A DNA stretch of 64,000 bases from Candidatus Saccharibacteria bacterium CG_4_10_14_0_2_um_filter_52_9 (lineage in GTDB: Bacteria; Actinomycetota; Acidimicrobiia; Acidimicrobiales; RAAP-2), in NCBI GenBank assembly GCA_903970515.1, contig CAJCJA010000022.1:62001-126000 (forward strand), written 5' to 3'. The notes under the pieces are model-generated. The model saw only the letters and a program-made list of their open reading frames with translations, was not told where the DNA came from and made no database searches. Shown piece after piece: positions 8,641-17,174 of the stretch. The stretch's first letter is position 1. Each line of letters opens with the position of its first letter. Position numbers and translations under genes: made by a program.

Positions 8641-9900
8641 ATGACCGAAATTCTCCATCTCTCGACATTTCTGCGTCGTCCGATCTTCGATTCTGACGGC
8701 GACCGAATAGGACGCGTCCAGGACCTGGTCGCGCGACTCGGCGATGACGCGCATCCGCCGCTCGTGGGCGCGGTGATCAAGATCGAGGGAAGGAACCTCT
8801 TCGTGCCAATCCGAAAGATCGGGGGCTTGGAGACCGGTCGCATGACCTTTGAAGGCAGGAAGGTCGACCTTCGACGTTTTGAGCGTCGTCCGGGCGAGTT
8901 GCTGCTCGCTGAGGACCTCCTCGCTCGACACCTTATTAATCTGGTTCGCGGGCGCCTCATCATCGCCAATGAGATCGAGATCGCTCAAGTGGACGGCAAG
9001 TGGGAGGTAGTAGGTGTCGACCCCGGCCGCCGGCCGTTCTTTCGACGCGTCCTCGGTCAAAAGATGGGTCAACGAGTGAAGGCAGAAGCGATCGTCGACT
9101 TCGCCTCCATCGAGCCCTTCGTCTCGCACGTACCGTCTGCGAGGCTGCGGATTCCGTATCGAAAGCTCTCGCGACTCCACCCCGCACAGATCGCCGACCT
9201 CGTCGAGCAGGCGAGTCACGAAGAGGGCGAGGAGATCATCGAGGCGGTCGGGCTCGACCGTGAACTCGAGGCCGACGTCTTTGAGGAACTCGACACCGAA
9301 CACCAATTGGAATTCCTTGAGTCGCGAAGTGACACCGAAGCGGCGAGGTTGCTATCGAGAATGGAACCGGACAACGCGGCCGACCTGATTAACGAGATCG
9401 ATCAGGACCGGCGCCTCGCGGTGCTCGATAATCTGCCCGACAGCCAGCAGACCAAAGTTCGCCAACTACTCTCTTATAACGCCGAAAGTGCCGGGGGACT
9501 CATGAACACCGACTTTGTCGCGGTGCCCGCGAGTGCCTCGGTCGGTGACGCGCTCGACGCCATTCGAACTTCGTCCGTGCCCGCCGAATCGCTGCACGCG
9601 GTATTCATCGTGAACGACGAGGGACAGCCCATTGGCGCGGCCGCCATCGCGCCGCTCGTGCGGGCTCGAGAAGGCGAACTCGCCCTGAGCGTCGCCCAGA
9701 CGCAACTCGCCCACGTGCACCCGCACTGGGACCTGCACCGGATCTCTCGAAAGATGAGTGACTTCAACCTGACGGTGCTGCCGGTGCTCGACACCGAACA
9801 CCAAAAGATGATTGGTGTCATCACGGTCGACGACCTACTCGAGGAACTGCTGCCCCAGGGCTGGCGCCGCGAGTTCGGCATGAGTGCGGTGGAGGAATAA
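8641..9900 (+). CDS. Soluble PRC-barrel / MgtE N-domain / CBS protein
   Basis: A 419-residue cytoplasmic protein. Residues about 1-100 look like a PRC-barrel (RRPIFDSDGDRIGRVQDLVAR), about 180-280 match the MgtE intracellular N-domain (superhelix with LSRMEPDNAADLINEI and LLSYNAESAGGLMNTDFV), and about 285-410 are two CBS repeats ending in IGVITVDDLLEELL. MgtE uses this N-CBS module as a Mg2+ sensor gating its own pore, but here there is no transmembrane domain at all. The Nramp-like gene follows in the same direction, so this protein probably senses Mg2+ or nucleotide and controls that carrier. The domain assignment is solid; partnership is inferred from synteny. Confidence 0.85.
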   Translation: MTEILHLSTFLRRPIFDSDGDRIGRVQDLVARLGDDAHPPLVGAVIKIEGRNLFVPIRKIGGLETGRMTFEGRKVDLRRFERRPGELLLAEDLLARHLINLVRGRLIIANEIEIAQVDGKWEVVGVDPGRRPFFRRVLGQKMGQRVKAEAIVDFASIEPFVSHVPSARLRIPYRKLSRLHPAQIADLVEQASHEEGEEIIEAVGLDRELEADVFEELDTEHQLEFLESRSDTEAARLLSRMEPDNAADLINEIDQDRRLAVLDNLPDSQQTKVRQLLSYNAESAGGLMNTDFVAVPASASVGDALDAIRTSSVPAESLHAVFIVNDEGQPIGAAAIAPLVRAREGELALSVAQTQLAHVHPHWDLHRISRKMSDFNLTVLPVLDTEHQKMIGVITVDDLLEELLPQGWRREFGMSAVEE

Positions 9901-9932
9901 TGTCGCGCCGCCATGCCTCGGGTCACGTTCTA

Positions 9933-9955
9933 AGGGGGCCTTTCTGAAACCCCCT
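9933..9955 (+). terminator. Short hairpin after the MgtE-N/CBS gene
   Basis: AGGGGG (9933-9938) pairs with CCCCCT (9950-9955); TTT and AAA inside can add pairs. It lies 32 nt after the stop codon and has no U-tract. It might be a partial terminator or part of the leader of the Nramp-like gene. Confidence 0.35.
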
Positions 9956-10008
9956 AGTACCAGCCCCATGGCTAATGACGTAACGACACAACCTCGATTG
10001 ACTGTAAA

Positions 10009-10061
10009 GACTGGCTGAGCCCGCCTCCAGTCCCTGCGTGGTTGTTTCGCCGAACGACCAC
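10009..10061 (+). promoter_or_regulatory. Structured 5' leader of the Nramp-like gene
   Basis: Two consecutive hairpins: 10009-10014 with 10027-10032 (GACTGG/CCAGTC), and 10038-10042 with 10057-10061 (GTGGT/ACCAC) extended by GTT/AAC inside. The second ends about 10 nt before the AAAGGAGG ribosome site. The arrangement could form a translational switch, but it does not match the M-box or yybP-ykoY consensus as I know them. Confidence 0.3.
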
Positions 10062-10084
10062 AACGAGACGAAAGGAGGTGGAGC

Positions 10085-11665
10085 GTGCCTGGCGAAAAGT
10101 TAGAAAGCCACCAGATCTCCGGTGCCTTTGGCACCATCAAAGAGTTCGACGTCGGGACTCGCCGCGGCGCACGAGCTCGCTTCTTGACCCTGCTCGCCAT
10201 CATTGGTCCGGGTCTCATCGTCATGGTCGGCGACAATGACGCCGGCGGTGTCTCCACGTACGCGCAAGCCGGCCAGAACTTCGGCTACACGTTGCTCTGG
10301 ACGTTGCCGCTGCTCATCCCCGTACTCATCATCATCCAAGAGATGGTCGCTCGTCTTGGGGCCGTGACGGGCGTAGGGCACGGTCGGCTCATCCGCGAGC
10401 GCTTTGGAAAGTACTGGGGCAATCTCTCGATCTTCTCGATCTTGTTCTTGAACTTTCTGATCATCATCACCGAATTCATCGGCGTCTCGTTGTCAATGGA
10501 GTACTTCGGGGTCTCGCAGTACTACTCGGTGCCCGTGGCGGTGATCTTGTTGTTCTGCGTCACTGCGACGGGGTCATTTCGTCGTTGGGAACGGTTCATG
10601 ATGCTGTTCGTCGCAATCAATCTTTTCGTCGTGCCGCTGCTCATCATTGCCAAGCCTCGTTTCACGTCCGTCGTGCACCACGCGTTGATCCCCGGCATTC
10701 GCGGTGGCGCGACCTCGAGCTCGGTGCTGCTGATCATCTCGATCATCGGCACGACCATCGCACCGTGGCAACTGTTCTTCCAAGAGTCGAACATCGTCGA
10801 CAAGAAGATCACCCCGCGCTGGCTCAATTACGAGCGCGTCGACACGATTCTCGGTTCCTTCATCGTCGTGATCAGCGCGGGCGCGCTCGTCGCCATCAGT
10901 GCGGTCGGGCTTTCTTCGCGCGGAGGCACCAACGCGTACACGAACGCGTTGGGGGTCGCCCGGGGTCTCGGGCATCACTTCGGTCACGGTGCGGGTGGAC
11001 TCTTCGCCGTCCTCTTGTTGAACGCCTCGGTCATTGGTGCCGCAGCAGTGACGCTCGCGAGTTCGTACGCCATTGGGGACCTTTCCAACACGCACAAGGG
11101 TCTGAACGCTCGCTTCTTCGAGGCGAAGGCCTTCTACGGCGGCTTCGCCGGACTTCTCGTTCTTGCCGGCACCGTCGCCCTCATCCCTCGCGCGCCCCTA
11201 GGGCTCATCACGCTCGCCGTGCAAGCCATCTGTGGCTTGATGCTGCCGAGTACGACGATCATCGTCCTGTTGTTGTGTAACGACCGCGAGGTGATGGGAC
11301 CGTGGGTCAACAGCAAGTGGCTGAACGTGGTCGCGATCATCATCATTGTCGCACTCGTCGTCTTGTCGTTCACGTTGATGATCTCGACGCTCTTCAGTTC
11401 CGTCAACGTCCTGGAGTTACTCGAGGTGCTCGGTTCGCTCGCGGGCCTTGGCGTCGTCGTGGGTCTACCCATTGGACTTCGCCGCGTCGAGCCACCTCGC
11501 ACCTACGACATCGACAAGCGTGACTGGCGTACGCCGCGGCTCAGTTTGCTCGAGCCCATGGTGCGCTCCAGGGCGCGCACGATACTTATGCGTTGCCAGA
11601 ACGGCTATTTACTGATCGCCGGTGTGTTGCTCTTGGTTCGCGTGATCCAGCTAGCCACCTCCTAA
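10085..11665 (+). CDS. Nramp-related divalent metal (probably Mg2+) transporter
   Basis: A 526-residue membrane protein with about 11 helices and the LeuT-type Nramp fold. In helix 1 the canonical DPGN is D52-A-G-G55, and in helix 6 the canonical MPH is A226-P-W. Loss of the metal-coordinating Asn and Met is the hallmark of NRMT proteins, a branch shown to carry Mg2+ instead of Mn2+/Fe2+. GTG at 10085 follows AAAGGAGG at good spacing. The preceding gene encodes an MgtE-type sensor domain, which fits Mg2+ transport. A DtxR-type metal regulator is not in view. The family is certain; the ion is inferred from site residues and context. Confidence 0.88.
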   Translation: MPGEKLESHQISGAFGTIKEFDVGTRRGARARFLTLLAIIGPGLIVMVGDNDAGGVSTYAQAGQNFGYTLLWTLPLLIPVLIIIQEMVARLGAVTGVGHGRLIRERFGKYWGNLSIFSILFLNFLIIITEFIGVSLSMEYFGVSQYYSVPVAVILLFCVTATGSFRRWERFMMLFVAINLFVVPLLIIAKPRFTSVVHHALIPGIRGGATSSSVLLIISIIGTTIAPWQLFFQESNIVDKKITPRWLNYERVDTILGSFIVVISAGALVAISAVGLSSRGGTNAYTNALGVARGLGHHFGHGAGGLFAVLLLNASVIGAAAVTLASSYAIGDLSNTHKGLNARFFEAKAFYGGFAGLLVLAGTVALIPRAPLGLITLAVQAICGLMLPSTTIIVLLLCNDREVMGPWVNSKWLNVVAIIIIVALVVLSFTLMISTLFSSVNVLELLEVLGSLAGLGVVVGLPIGLRRVEPPRTYDIDKRDWRTPRLSLLEPMVRSRARTILMRCQNGYLLIAGVLLLVRVIQLATS

Positions 11666-11668
11666 TCT
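11663..11668 (+). promoter_or_regulatory. Leaderless -10 box (TAATCT) for the first PIG-L gene
   Basis: TAATCT, 6 nt, then ATG at 11675; the box overlaps the stop codon of the upstream carrier gene, so this gene pair can be transcribed separately from it. Confidence 0.55.
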
Positions 11669-11674
11669 CTTCGA

Positions 11675-12487
11675 ATGACAATGCGGCCAACTCTGCTGTG
11701 CGTGCACGCGCATCCCGACGACGAAGCCCTGTTCACGGCGGGCATCTCGTTGCACTACCGCGCCCTGGGACATCGGGTCGTGCTCATTACCTGTACGAAC
11801 GGTCGCCTGGGGCTCGACGCGAACGGCCATCCCGGTTCGCATCCGAAACACGACGAAGAACAGACCATCGCGACGAGATCGGCAGAACTCCAGCGAGCCG
11901 CTCGGCACGCGGGTTTTCACCGTGTCATTGCCTTGGGCTACGACGACTCGGGCATGGTGGGCTGGAGCCAGAATGGTGAGGAGAACTCATTCATGAACGC
12001 CGACGTTGACGCGGTCGCGAGCGTGCTCGCCGACATCATCGACGAAGTTCACGCGACGGTCGTCGTCACCTACGATGAAAACGGCTTTTATGGTCACCCC
12101 GATCACATCACGGCCAATCGCGTCACCCGCCGAGCCATCGAGATGAGCACGAGCGCGCAGCGCCTCTATTACCCCGTTGTTCCCCAGGGCGTCTTGGCGA
12201 CCTTCACGAACAATGCGACGCACGACGGGGTCTACCTGCCGGCGTGGGTACACGACGCCGTGCCTGGAACCCCCGACGAACTCGTAGCCTGTGTCATGGA
12301 CGTTTCCTCGTACGCGAAAGAAAAACAAGAGACGATCGCGATGCACGCGTCGCAAGTCGACAATGCGGATCTCGTGACGATGGGGCCGGAGCTCTTCTCC
12401 ATGTTGTTTGGTACCGAGTACTACCAACGAGCATGGAGTCGCACGCGCGCTACGGGCGACGAACACGATCTTTTTGGAGGACTGTAG
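11675..12487 (+). CDS. PIG-L/LmbE-family deacetylase, MshB/Mca-like
   Basis: A zinc-dependent N-deacetylase or amidase of 270 residues. The metal site is visible as HAHPDDE (residues 10-16) and GHPDHI (about residue 145), with the general-base Asp in the first motif. Related actinobacterial enzymes are MshB (mycothiol synthesis) and Mca (cleaves mycothiol S-conjugates for export). The stop codon abuts the start of a second, clearly homologous gene, so the two are a tandem duplication and operon. I cannot tell which reaction this copy performs. It appears to have its own leaderless promoter. Confidence 0.87.
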   Translation: MTMRPTLLCVHAHPDDEALFTAGISLHYRALGHRVVLITCTNGRLGLDANGHPGSHPKHDEEQTIATRSAELQRAARHAGFHRVIALGYDDSGMVGWSQNGEENSFMNADVDAVASVLADIIDEVHATVVVTYDENGFYGHPDHITANRVTRRAIEMSTSAQRLYYPVVPQGVLATFTNNATHDGVYLPAWVHDAVPGTPDELVACVMDVSSYAKEKQETIAMHASQVDNADLVTMGPELFSMLFGTEYYQRAWSRTRATGDEHDLFGGL

Positions 12488-13342
12488 ATGGAGCAACTGA
12501 CGTTTCTCGCAGTGCACGCGCACCCCGACGACGAGGCGAGCTCCACCGGGGGTCTCTATCGGGTCCTCGCTGACCAAGGTGTTCGCACGGTGCTCGTGAC
12601 GTGCACCAACGGCGAGTGCGGCGACGCGCTCGACGGGGCGAAACCCAATTCGGACCATCACGACGGCGACGAGGTCGCCAAAGTGCGAGCCAAGGAATTG
12701 GACCACGCCGTCGAGATCCTTGGGATCGACCGACTCATCCGACTCGGGTACCGCGACTCGGGAATGATGGGCTGGCCGCAAAACGAAGATCCCGACTGTT
12801 TTTGGGCGACGCCGGTCGACGTCGCGGCGGCGCGCCTTGCGTCAATCCTCGAAGAGGAACGTCCCCAAGTCATCGTGACCTACAACGAAATTGGCTTCTA
12901 CGGGCACCCCGACCACATCCAGGCGAACCGCGTCACTCTGGCGGCGCTCGAAATGCTGGAGTACGAACCAACGTTGTATTACAACGCGATCCCCAATTCC
13001 GTGATGGGTCAATGGCGCGAACGTTTCGAACAACAAGAGCGCGAGCAGAAGGCGGCGAACGCCGCGAAGGGCATCGTCGAGCCCGAGCAAGCAGCGTCGG
13101 ACGAGCCCGAGATCGACCTAGGAACCCCCGATGAGCTGATTAGCGCGATCATCGACGTGAGCAGTGCCACCGACGCGAAGTACGACGCGCTCGCCGCACA
13201 CGCCTCACAGATGGCGGAGAGTTTCTTCTTGAAGATGGACCGTGCGCAATTCAAAGAAGTGATGGGCACGGAGTGGTTTCGTCGCGTCACCAATCCCAAC
13301 GACGTGGGAGTCGTGACCGACATCTTCGCGGGCTACCGATAG
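12488..13342 (+). CDS. PIG-L deacetylase, probable mycothiol S-conjugate amidase type
   Basis: The second copy of the tandem pair, 284 residues, with HAHPDDE near residue 9, LGYRDSGMMGWP, and the zinc His motif GHPDHI. The C-terminal AAHASQM followed by SFFLKM resembles Mca, which hydrolyses mycothiol adducts of electrophiles and drugs. Compared with the first copy it carries a charged insert (EQQEREQKAANAAKG, about residues 180-200). GGAGG lies 8 nt upstream of its ATG, inside the end of the first gene, consistent with coupled translation. A detoxification role would suit an organism that also encodes a haloalkane dehalogenase and P450, but that link is inference. Confidence 0.85.
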   Translation: MEQLTFLAVHAHPDDEASSTGGLYRVLADQGVRTVLVTCTNGECGDALDGAKPNSDHHDGDEVAKVRAKELDHAVEILGIDRLIRLGYRDSGMMGWPQNEDPDCFWATPVDVAAARLASILEEERPQVIVTYNEIGFYGHPDHIQANRVTLAALEMLEYEPTLYYNAIPNSVMGQWRERFEQQEREQKAANAAKGIVEPEQAASDEPEIDLGTPDELISAIIDVSSATDAKYDALAAHASQMAESFFLKMDRAQFKEVMGTEWFRRVTNPNDVGVVTDIFAGYR

Positions 13343-13421
13343 CAAAACTCCTAGTGCGACGTGCGCGAGGGCATGAAGCGGTTGCTTGCGCCGAATCCTG
13401 CGCCCGCGCCATCGTCGATCG

Positions 13422-14189
13422 TCATTGAGAAGTCATCCCTCCGTCGACGGCGACCACGCTGCCGGTCATGAAACTCGCCTCATCGGACGCGAGGAACAAT
13501 ATGACGTTCGCTATTTCACTCGGCTCACCGGGTCGCCCGATTGGCTGGAACGAATCAATCGTGGCGTACACGTGCTCGAGTCCACCGAGCATTTCGGCGT
13601 GGGCGTAGTTGATGGGCGTGTCCACCCACCCGGGGCATACGACGTTGCAGCGGATTCCCTGTTTGGCGTAATCGAGTGCCACCCCCTTGGTCAACATCAC
13701 AGAGGCACCCTTGGACGCGGAATAAATGGCGAGGAACGGTTCGGAAACGATCCCGTTCACACTCGAGACGTTGATGATCGAACCCTGGCCCGACGCCAGC
13801 ATGTGCGGGATGGCGGCACGACAGCCGTAGATCTGCCCCTTCACGTTGACGGCGAGGGTCCGCTCAATCACGTCGTCGCTCACTTCGTGCAGGACGCCGG
13901 GTATGTTCACGCCCGCGTTGTTGACCAACACGTCGAGTGAACCGAAGGTACTCACGGCGTCCTCGATCATTGCGTCGACCGCGGTCGAATCACTGACGTC
14001 GACCTCGCGAGATTTGGCGACGCCACCCGCCATCGTGGCTAGTTGGGCGGTCCCTTCGGCGCTCACCACATTGATGTCGGCGCACAACACCCTCGCGCCC
14101 TCTTCGGCGAAGCGCAGAGCGGTGGCCCGACCAATGCCCGAGCCAGCTCCTGTGACCACGCACACTTTGCCGTTGAGACGTCCAGGCAT
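13422..14189 (-). CDS. Short-chain dehydrogenase/reductase (SDR)
   Basis: Classical SDR of about 255 residues. The NAD(P)-binding motif TGAGSGIG lies near the N-terminus, NNAG near residue 85, and the catalytic YSASK near 155; the C-terminal MTGSVVAVDGG is typical of the FabG-like group. An Asp at the end of the second strand (CADIN) favours NAD. Start: ATG at 14189; a TTG three codons earlier is possible, and neither has an ideal ribosome site. It is divergent from the glutamine-synthetase-like operon, whose third gene is another SDR, so it may serve the same pathway. Substrate unknown. Confidence 0.85.
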   Translation of the reverse strand: MPGRLNGKVCVVTGAGSGIGRATALRFAEEGARVLCADINVVSAEGTAQLATMAGGVAKSREVDVSDSTAVDAMIEDAVSTFGSLDVLVNNAGVNIPGVLHEVSDDVIERTLAVNVKGQIYGCRAAIPHMLASGQGSIINVSSVNGIVSEPFLAIYSASKGASVMLTKGVALDYAKQGIRCNVVCPGWVDTPINYAHAEMLGGLEHVYATIDSFQPIGRPGEPSEIANVILFLASDEASFMTGSVVAVDGGMTSQ

Positions 14190-14451
14190 CCTCACCAACT
14201 CTCAATGAATTTTGAACAGTCTTGACGCTCGGTCCAATCGTGTCAATTGTCGCCAGCATTCTCGTGGCGTCTATTTCCGGCGTGTTTCGACGACCATGTG
14301 CATGGTGCGACGTCGCCGATCGAATCATTCGGCGCTGGCGAATCGTCACTACACCTTGGTTGCCTCACGCGATACGTGGGCTCAGGCGGATTTCGATAAG
14401 TTGAAGCGCGGTAGTTACTATCGAATGGACTAGCGATGAAGGAGCGGACGG

Positions 14452-15816
14452 ATGCCAACCACGAGTGCTCGTCTGAATTACGAACAACTTCTCTCCGAGA
14501 TCCGTGATGGTTCTGTCGATACGGTAATCGTGGCGATCACCGACATGCAGGGACGCCTCCAAGGAAAACGACTCGACGCGAACTTCTTCGTTGACGACAT
14601 TGGCGCAAGTGTCATCGAGGGTTGCAGCTATCTTCTGGCGTCAGACGTCGATATGGCGACCGTGGACGGCTTCGAGCTGACGTCGTGGGAACGAGGCTAC
14701 GGTGACGTTGCGTTTCGCCCCGACTTCACGACGATTCGACGCGTTTCCTGGCACGAGAAGTCGGTCATTGTTTTCGCCGACGTCGAAACGGTGTCGGGTG
14801 AGCCCGTCGCCCCGTCGCCCCGTCAGATTCTCCAACAACAGGTCTCACGTTTGAGCGAACGAGGTTGGACTGGTCTCACGGGAACCGAATTGGAATTCAT
14901 CGTGTTCAACAACACCTATGAGCAGGCGTGGAGCGACGGGTATCGCCACATGGTGCCCGCGAATCAGTACAACGTGGATTACTCACTCCAGGGCACCTCG
15001 CGCATCGAACCGCTGTTGGGTCGGATGCGTCGCGCGATGACCAACGCGGGGATGTTCGTCGAATCAGTCAAGGGTGAGTGTAATTTTGGCCAACACGAGA
15101 TTGCCTTCAAATACAGCACCCTGGTCGATAAGTGCGACGAACATGGGCTCTTCAAACTCGGTGTCAAGGAGATCGCCGCGCAAGAGGGCGTCTGCGTGAC
15201 GTTCATGGCGAAGTACGACGCGCGCGAAGGAAACTCCTGTCACATCCATTTGTCGCTTCGCGACGAGAACGACAAGCCGGTCTTCGCGGGCGACGAGGAG
15301 CACGGGTTCTCACCGACCTTTCAGCATTTCCTCGCGGGCCAGATCAAGTACGCGCGTGAACTGTCGTTGTTCCTCGCGCCCAACATCAATAGTTACAAAC
15401 GCTTCGTCGAAGGCTCCTTCGCTCCCACGGCGATGCTGTGGGGGATTGACAATCGAACATGCGCGTTTCGCGTGGTCGGACACGGTTCGTCGATTCGCGT
15501 GGAGTGCCGTATTCCAGGTGGCGACGTCAATCAATATCTCGCCGTGTCGGCACTCGTCGCTGCCGGACTGCGTGGCGTCGAAGAATCATTGCCTCTGGCC
15601 CCGGCGTTCACCGGTAACGCGTACGTCGCGGACGCACCGAGGGTCCCCACCACGCTCGCGCAGGCATTGACGCTCTTCGACCAGAGCGACGTCGCGCGTG
15701 ACGCCTTTGGCGACGAGGTCGTCGATCATTATGTTCGTGCAGCGCGCGTGGAGGTCGACGCCTTCAATGCCGCGGTGACGGACTGGGAACGTTACCGAGG
15801 ATTCGAACGACTATGA
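14452..15816 (+). CDS. Glutamine-synthetase-like gamma-glutamyl-amine ligase
   Basis: A 454-residue protein of the glutamine synthetase family. The metal-site Glu motifs are present (GTELEFIVF, then GECNFGQHEIAFK), as are SCHIHLS, NINSYKRFVEGSFAPT and the substrate/ATP motif RVECRIPGGDVNQYLA. It lacks the canonical GSI adenylylation loop. The next two genes, an aldehyde dehydrogenase overlapping by ATGA and an SDR overlapping by ATGATG, form an operon that resembles amine catabolism through gamma-glutamylation (PuuA-like, or GlnA3/GlnA4 of Streptomyces for polyamines or ethanolamine). AAGGAG sits 8 nt upstream of ATG. The amine substrate is not deducible. A housekeeping nitrogen role is unlikely. 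Confidence 0.88.
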   Translation: MPTTSARLNYEQLLSEIRDGSVDTVIVAITDMQGRLQGKRLDANFFVDDIGASVIEGCSYLLASDVDMATVDGFELTSWERGYGDVAFRPDFTTIRRVSWHEKSVIVFADVETVSGEPVAPSPRQILQQQVSRLSERGWTGLTGTELEFIVFNNTYEQAWSDGYRHMVPANQYNVDYSLQGTSRIEPLLGRMRRAMTNAGMFVESVKGECNFGQHEIAFKYSTLVDKCDEHGLFKLGVKEIAAQEGVCVTFMAKYDAREGNSCHIHLSLRDENDKPVFAGDEEHGFSPTFQHFLAGQIKYARELSLFLAPNINSYKRFVEGSFAPTAMLWGIDNRTCAFRVVGHGSSIRVECRIPGGDVNQYLAVSALVAAGLRGVEESLPLAPAFTGNAYVADAPRVPTTLAQALTLFDQSDVARDAFGDEVVDHYVRAARVEVDAFNAAVTDWERYRGFERL

Positions 15817-17174
15817 GCACGGTCTCGATCATCAACCCTTCGACTGAGGAAGAAATCGCGTGGGTCGAGTTGCTCGACGTGGAACAAACCGACGAGGCGA
15901 TCGCGCGAGCGCAGACGAGTGCACCCGCGTGGCGTGCCGTCACCCCCGCTGATCGCGCTCGGTTGTTACGACGTTTCGCCGAAGTGGTGGATTCGCATAT
16001 CGAGGAACTCGCGCGGCTCGAAGTCGCCAATTCTGGTCACACGATTGGTAACGCACGCTGGGAAGCGGGCAACGTGCGCGACGTGCTCGCGTACTACTCG
16101 GGAGCACCCGAGCGACACTCGGGCCGTCAGATTCCCGTCGCCGGGGGCGTCGACGTCACGTTCTACGAGCCGCTCGGCGTCGTAGGCATCATCGTGCCGT
16201 GGAACTTCCCCATGCCGATCGCCGGGTGGGGACTGGGTCCGGCCCTCGCGGCGGGCAACACGGTCGTGTTGAAGCCGGCCGCGCTCACCCCGCTCACGGC
16301 GATACGACTCGGCGAACTCGCCCTCGAGGCGGGCATACCCGAAGGGGTGTTCCAGGTGATCAACGGTGACGGAGCGTCGGTGGGGTATCGACTCGTGACC
16401 AACGACGCCGTGCGCAAGGTCTGTTTCACGGGCTCCAACGAAGTGGGGCGAAAGATCATGGCGGGATGCGCCGAACAGGTCAAGCGCGTCACGCTCGAGC
16501 TCGGTGGAAAGAGCGCGAACATCATCTTTGCCGACGCGGACCTCGAAAAAGCCGCCGCGACGGCACCCTACGCGGTGTTCGACAATGCGGGACAAGACTG
16601 CTGTGCGCGTTCGAGAATCCTCGTCGAGGACAGCGCGTACGACAAATTCATGGAACTCTTCGAAGTCGCCGTCAAGGGCGTGAAGGTGCTCGATCCGTCC
16701 AGGGAGGACAGCGAGATGGGACCACTCATCACCAGCGCCCAACGCGACAGTGTCGCGTCCTACGTCGAAGAATCCAATGTGGCCTTTCGCGGCAGCGCCC
16801 CCGTGGGCCCTGGGTATTGGTTCGCTCCCACGGTGCTCGAGACACCCGATCAGTCGAGTCGAGCGTTCCGCGACGAGATCTTCGGGCCCGTCGTGTCGGT
16901 CGTGCGCTTCAGCGACGAGGCCGACGCACTGCGCATCGCCAACGACACGCCCTATGGTCTGTCGGGTTCGATATGGACTCGCGACCTCGGCAAAGCCCTG
17001 CGCGTCGCTCGGGGCGTTGAAACGGGCGCTTTATCGGTCAACTCCAATTCTTCGGTCCGGTACTCGACGCCGTTCGGTGGATTCAAGAAATCGGGGATTG
17101 GCCGCGAGTTGGGTCCCGACGCGTTACTGGGATTCAGCGAAGAGAAGAACGTATTTCTATCAACGGAGGAATGA
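15813..17174 (+). CDS. NAD(P)-dependent aldehyde dehydrogenase
   Basis: A 453-residue ALDH-superfamily enzyme that oxidises an aldehyde to the acid. PWNFP with N131, K154 in VLKPAALTP, general base E229 in LELGGKS and nucleophile C263 in GQDCCARSR are all in place, as is EIFGPV. The ATG overlaps the TGA of the ligase gene, so translation is coupled. In gamma-glutamyl amine pathways the equivalent step oxidises gamma-glutamyl-aminoaldehyde (PuuC-like); the neighbourhood makes that the best guess. A second Cys directly follows the catalytic one, which is common in some betaine-aldehyde-like members. Confidence 0.92.
   Translation: MSTVSIINPSTEEEIAWVELLDVEQTDEAIARAQTSAPAWRAVTPADRARLLRRFAEVVDSHIEELARLEVANSGHTIGNARWEAGNVRDVLAYYSGAPERHSGRQIPVAGGVDVTFYEPLGVVGIIVPWNFPMPIAGWGLGPALAAGNTVVLKPAALTPLTAIRLGELALEAGIPEGVFQVINGDGASVGYRLVTNDAVRKVCFTGSNEVGRKIMAGCAEQVKRVTLELGGKSANIIFADADLEKAAATAPYAVFDNAGQDCCARSRILVEDSAYDKFMELFEVAVKGVKVLDPSREDSEMGPLITSAQRDSVASYVEESNVAFRGSAPVGPGYWFAPTVLETPDQSSRAFRDEIFGPVVSVVRFSDEADALRIANDTPYGLSGSIWTRDLGKALRVARGVETGALSVNSNSSVRYSTPFGGFKKSGIGRELGPDALLGFSEEKNVFLSTEE

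Noticed and set aside
9901-10084. M-box or yybP-ykoY riboswitch before the Nramp-related gene
   Set aside because: The conserved core sequences of these classes are not visible, and the leader is short; kept only as a structured leader.
11987-12781. A 264-residue minus-strand frame across both PIG-L genes
   Set aside because: It mirrors two well-supported genes, with composition typical of antisense frames.
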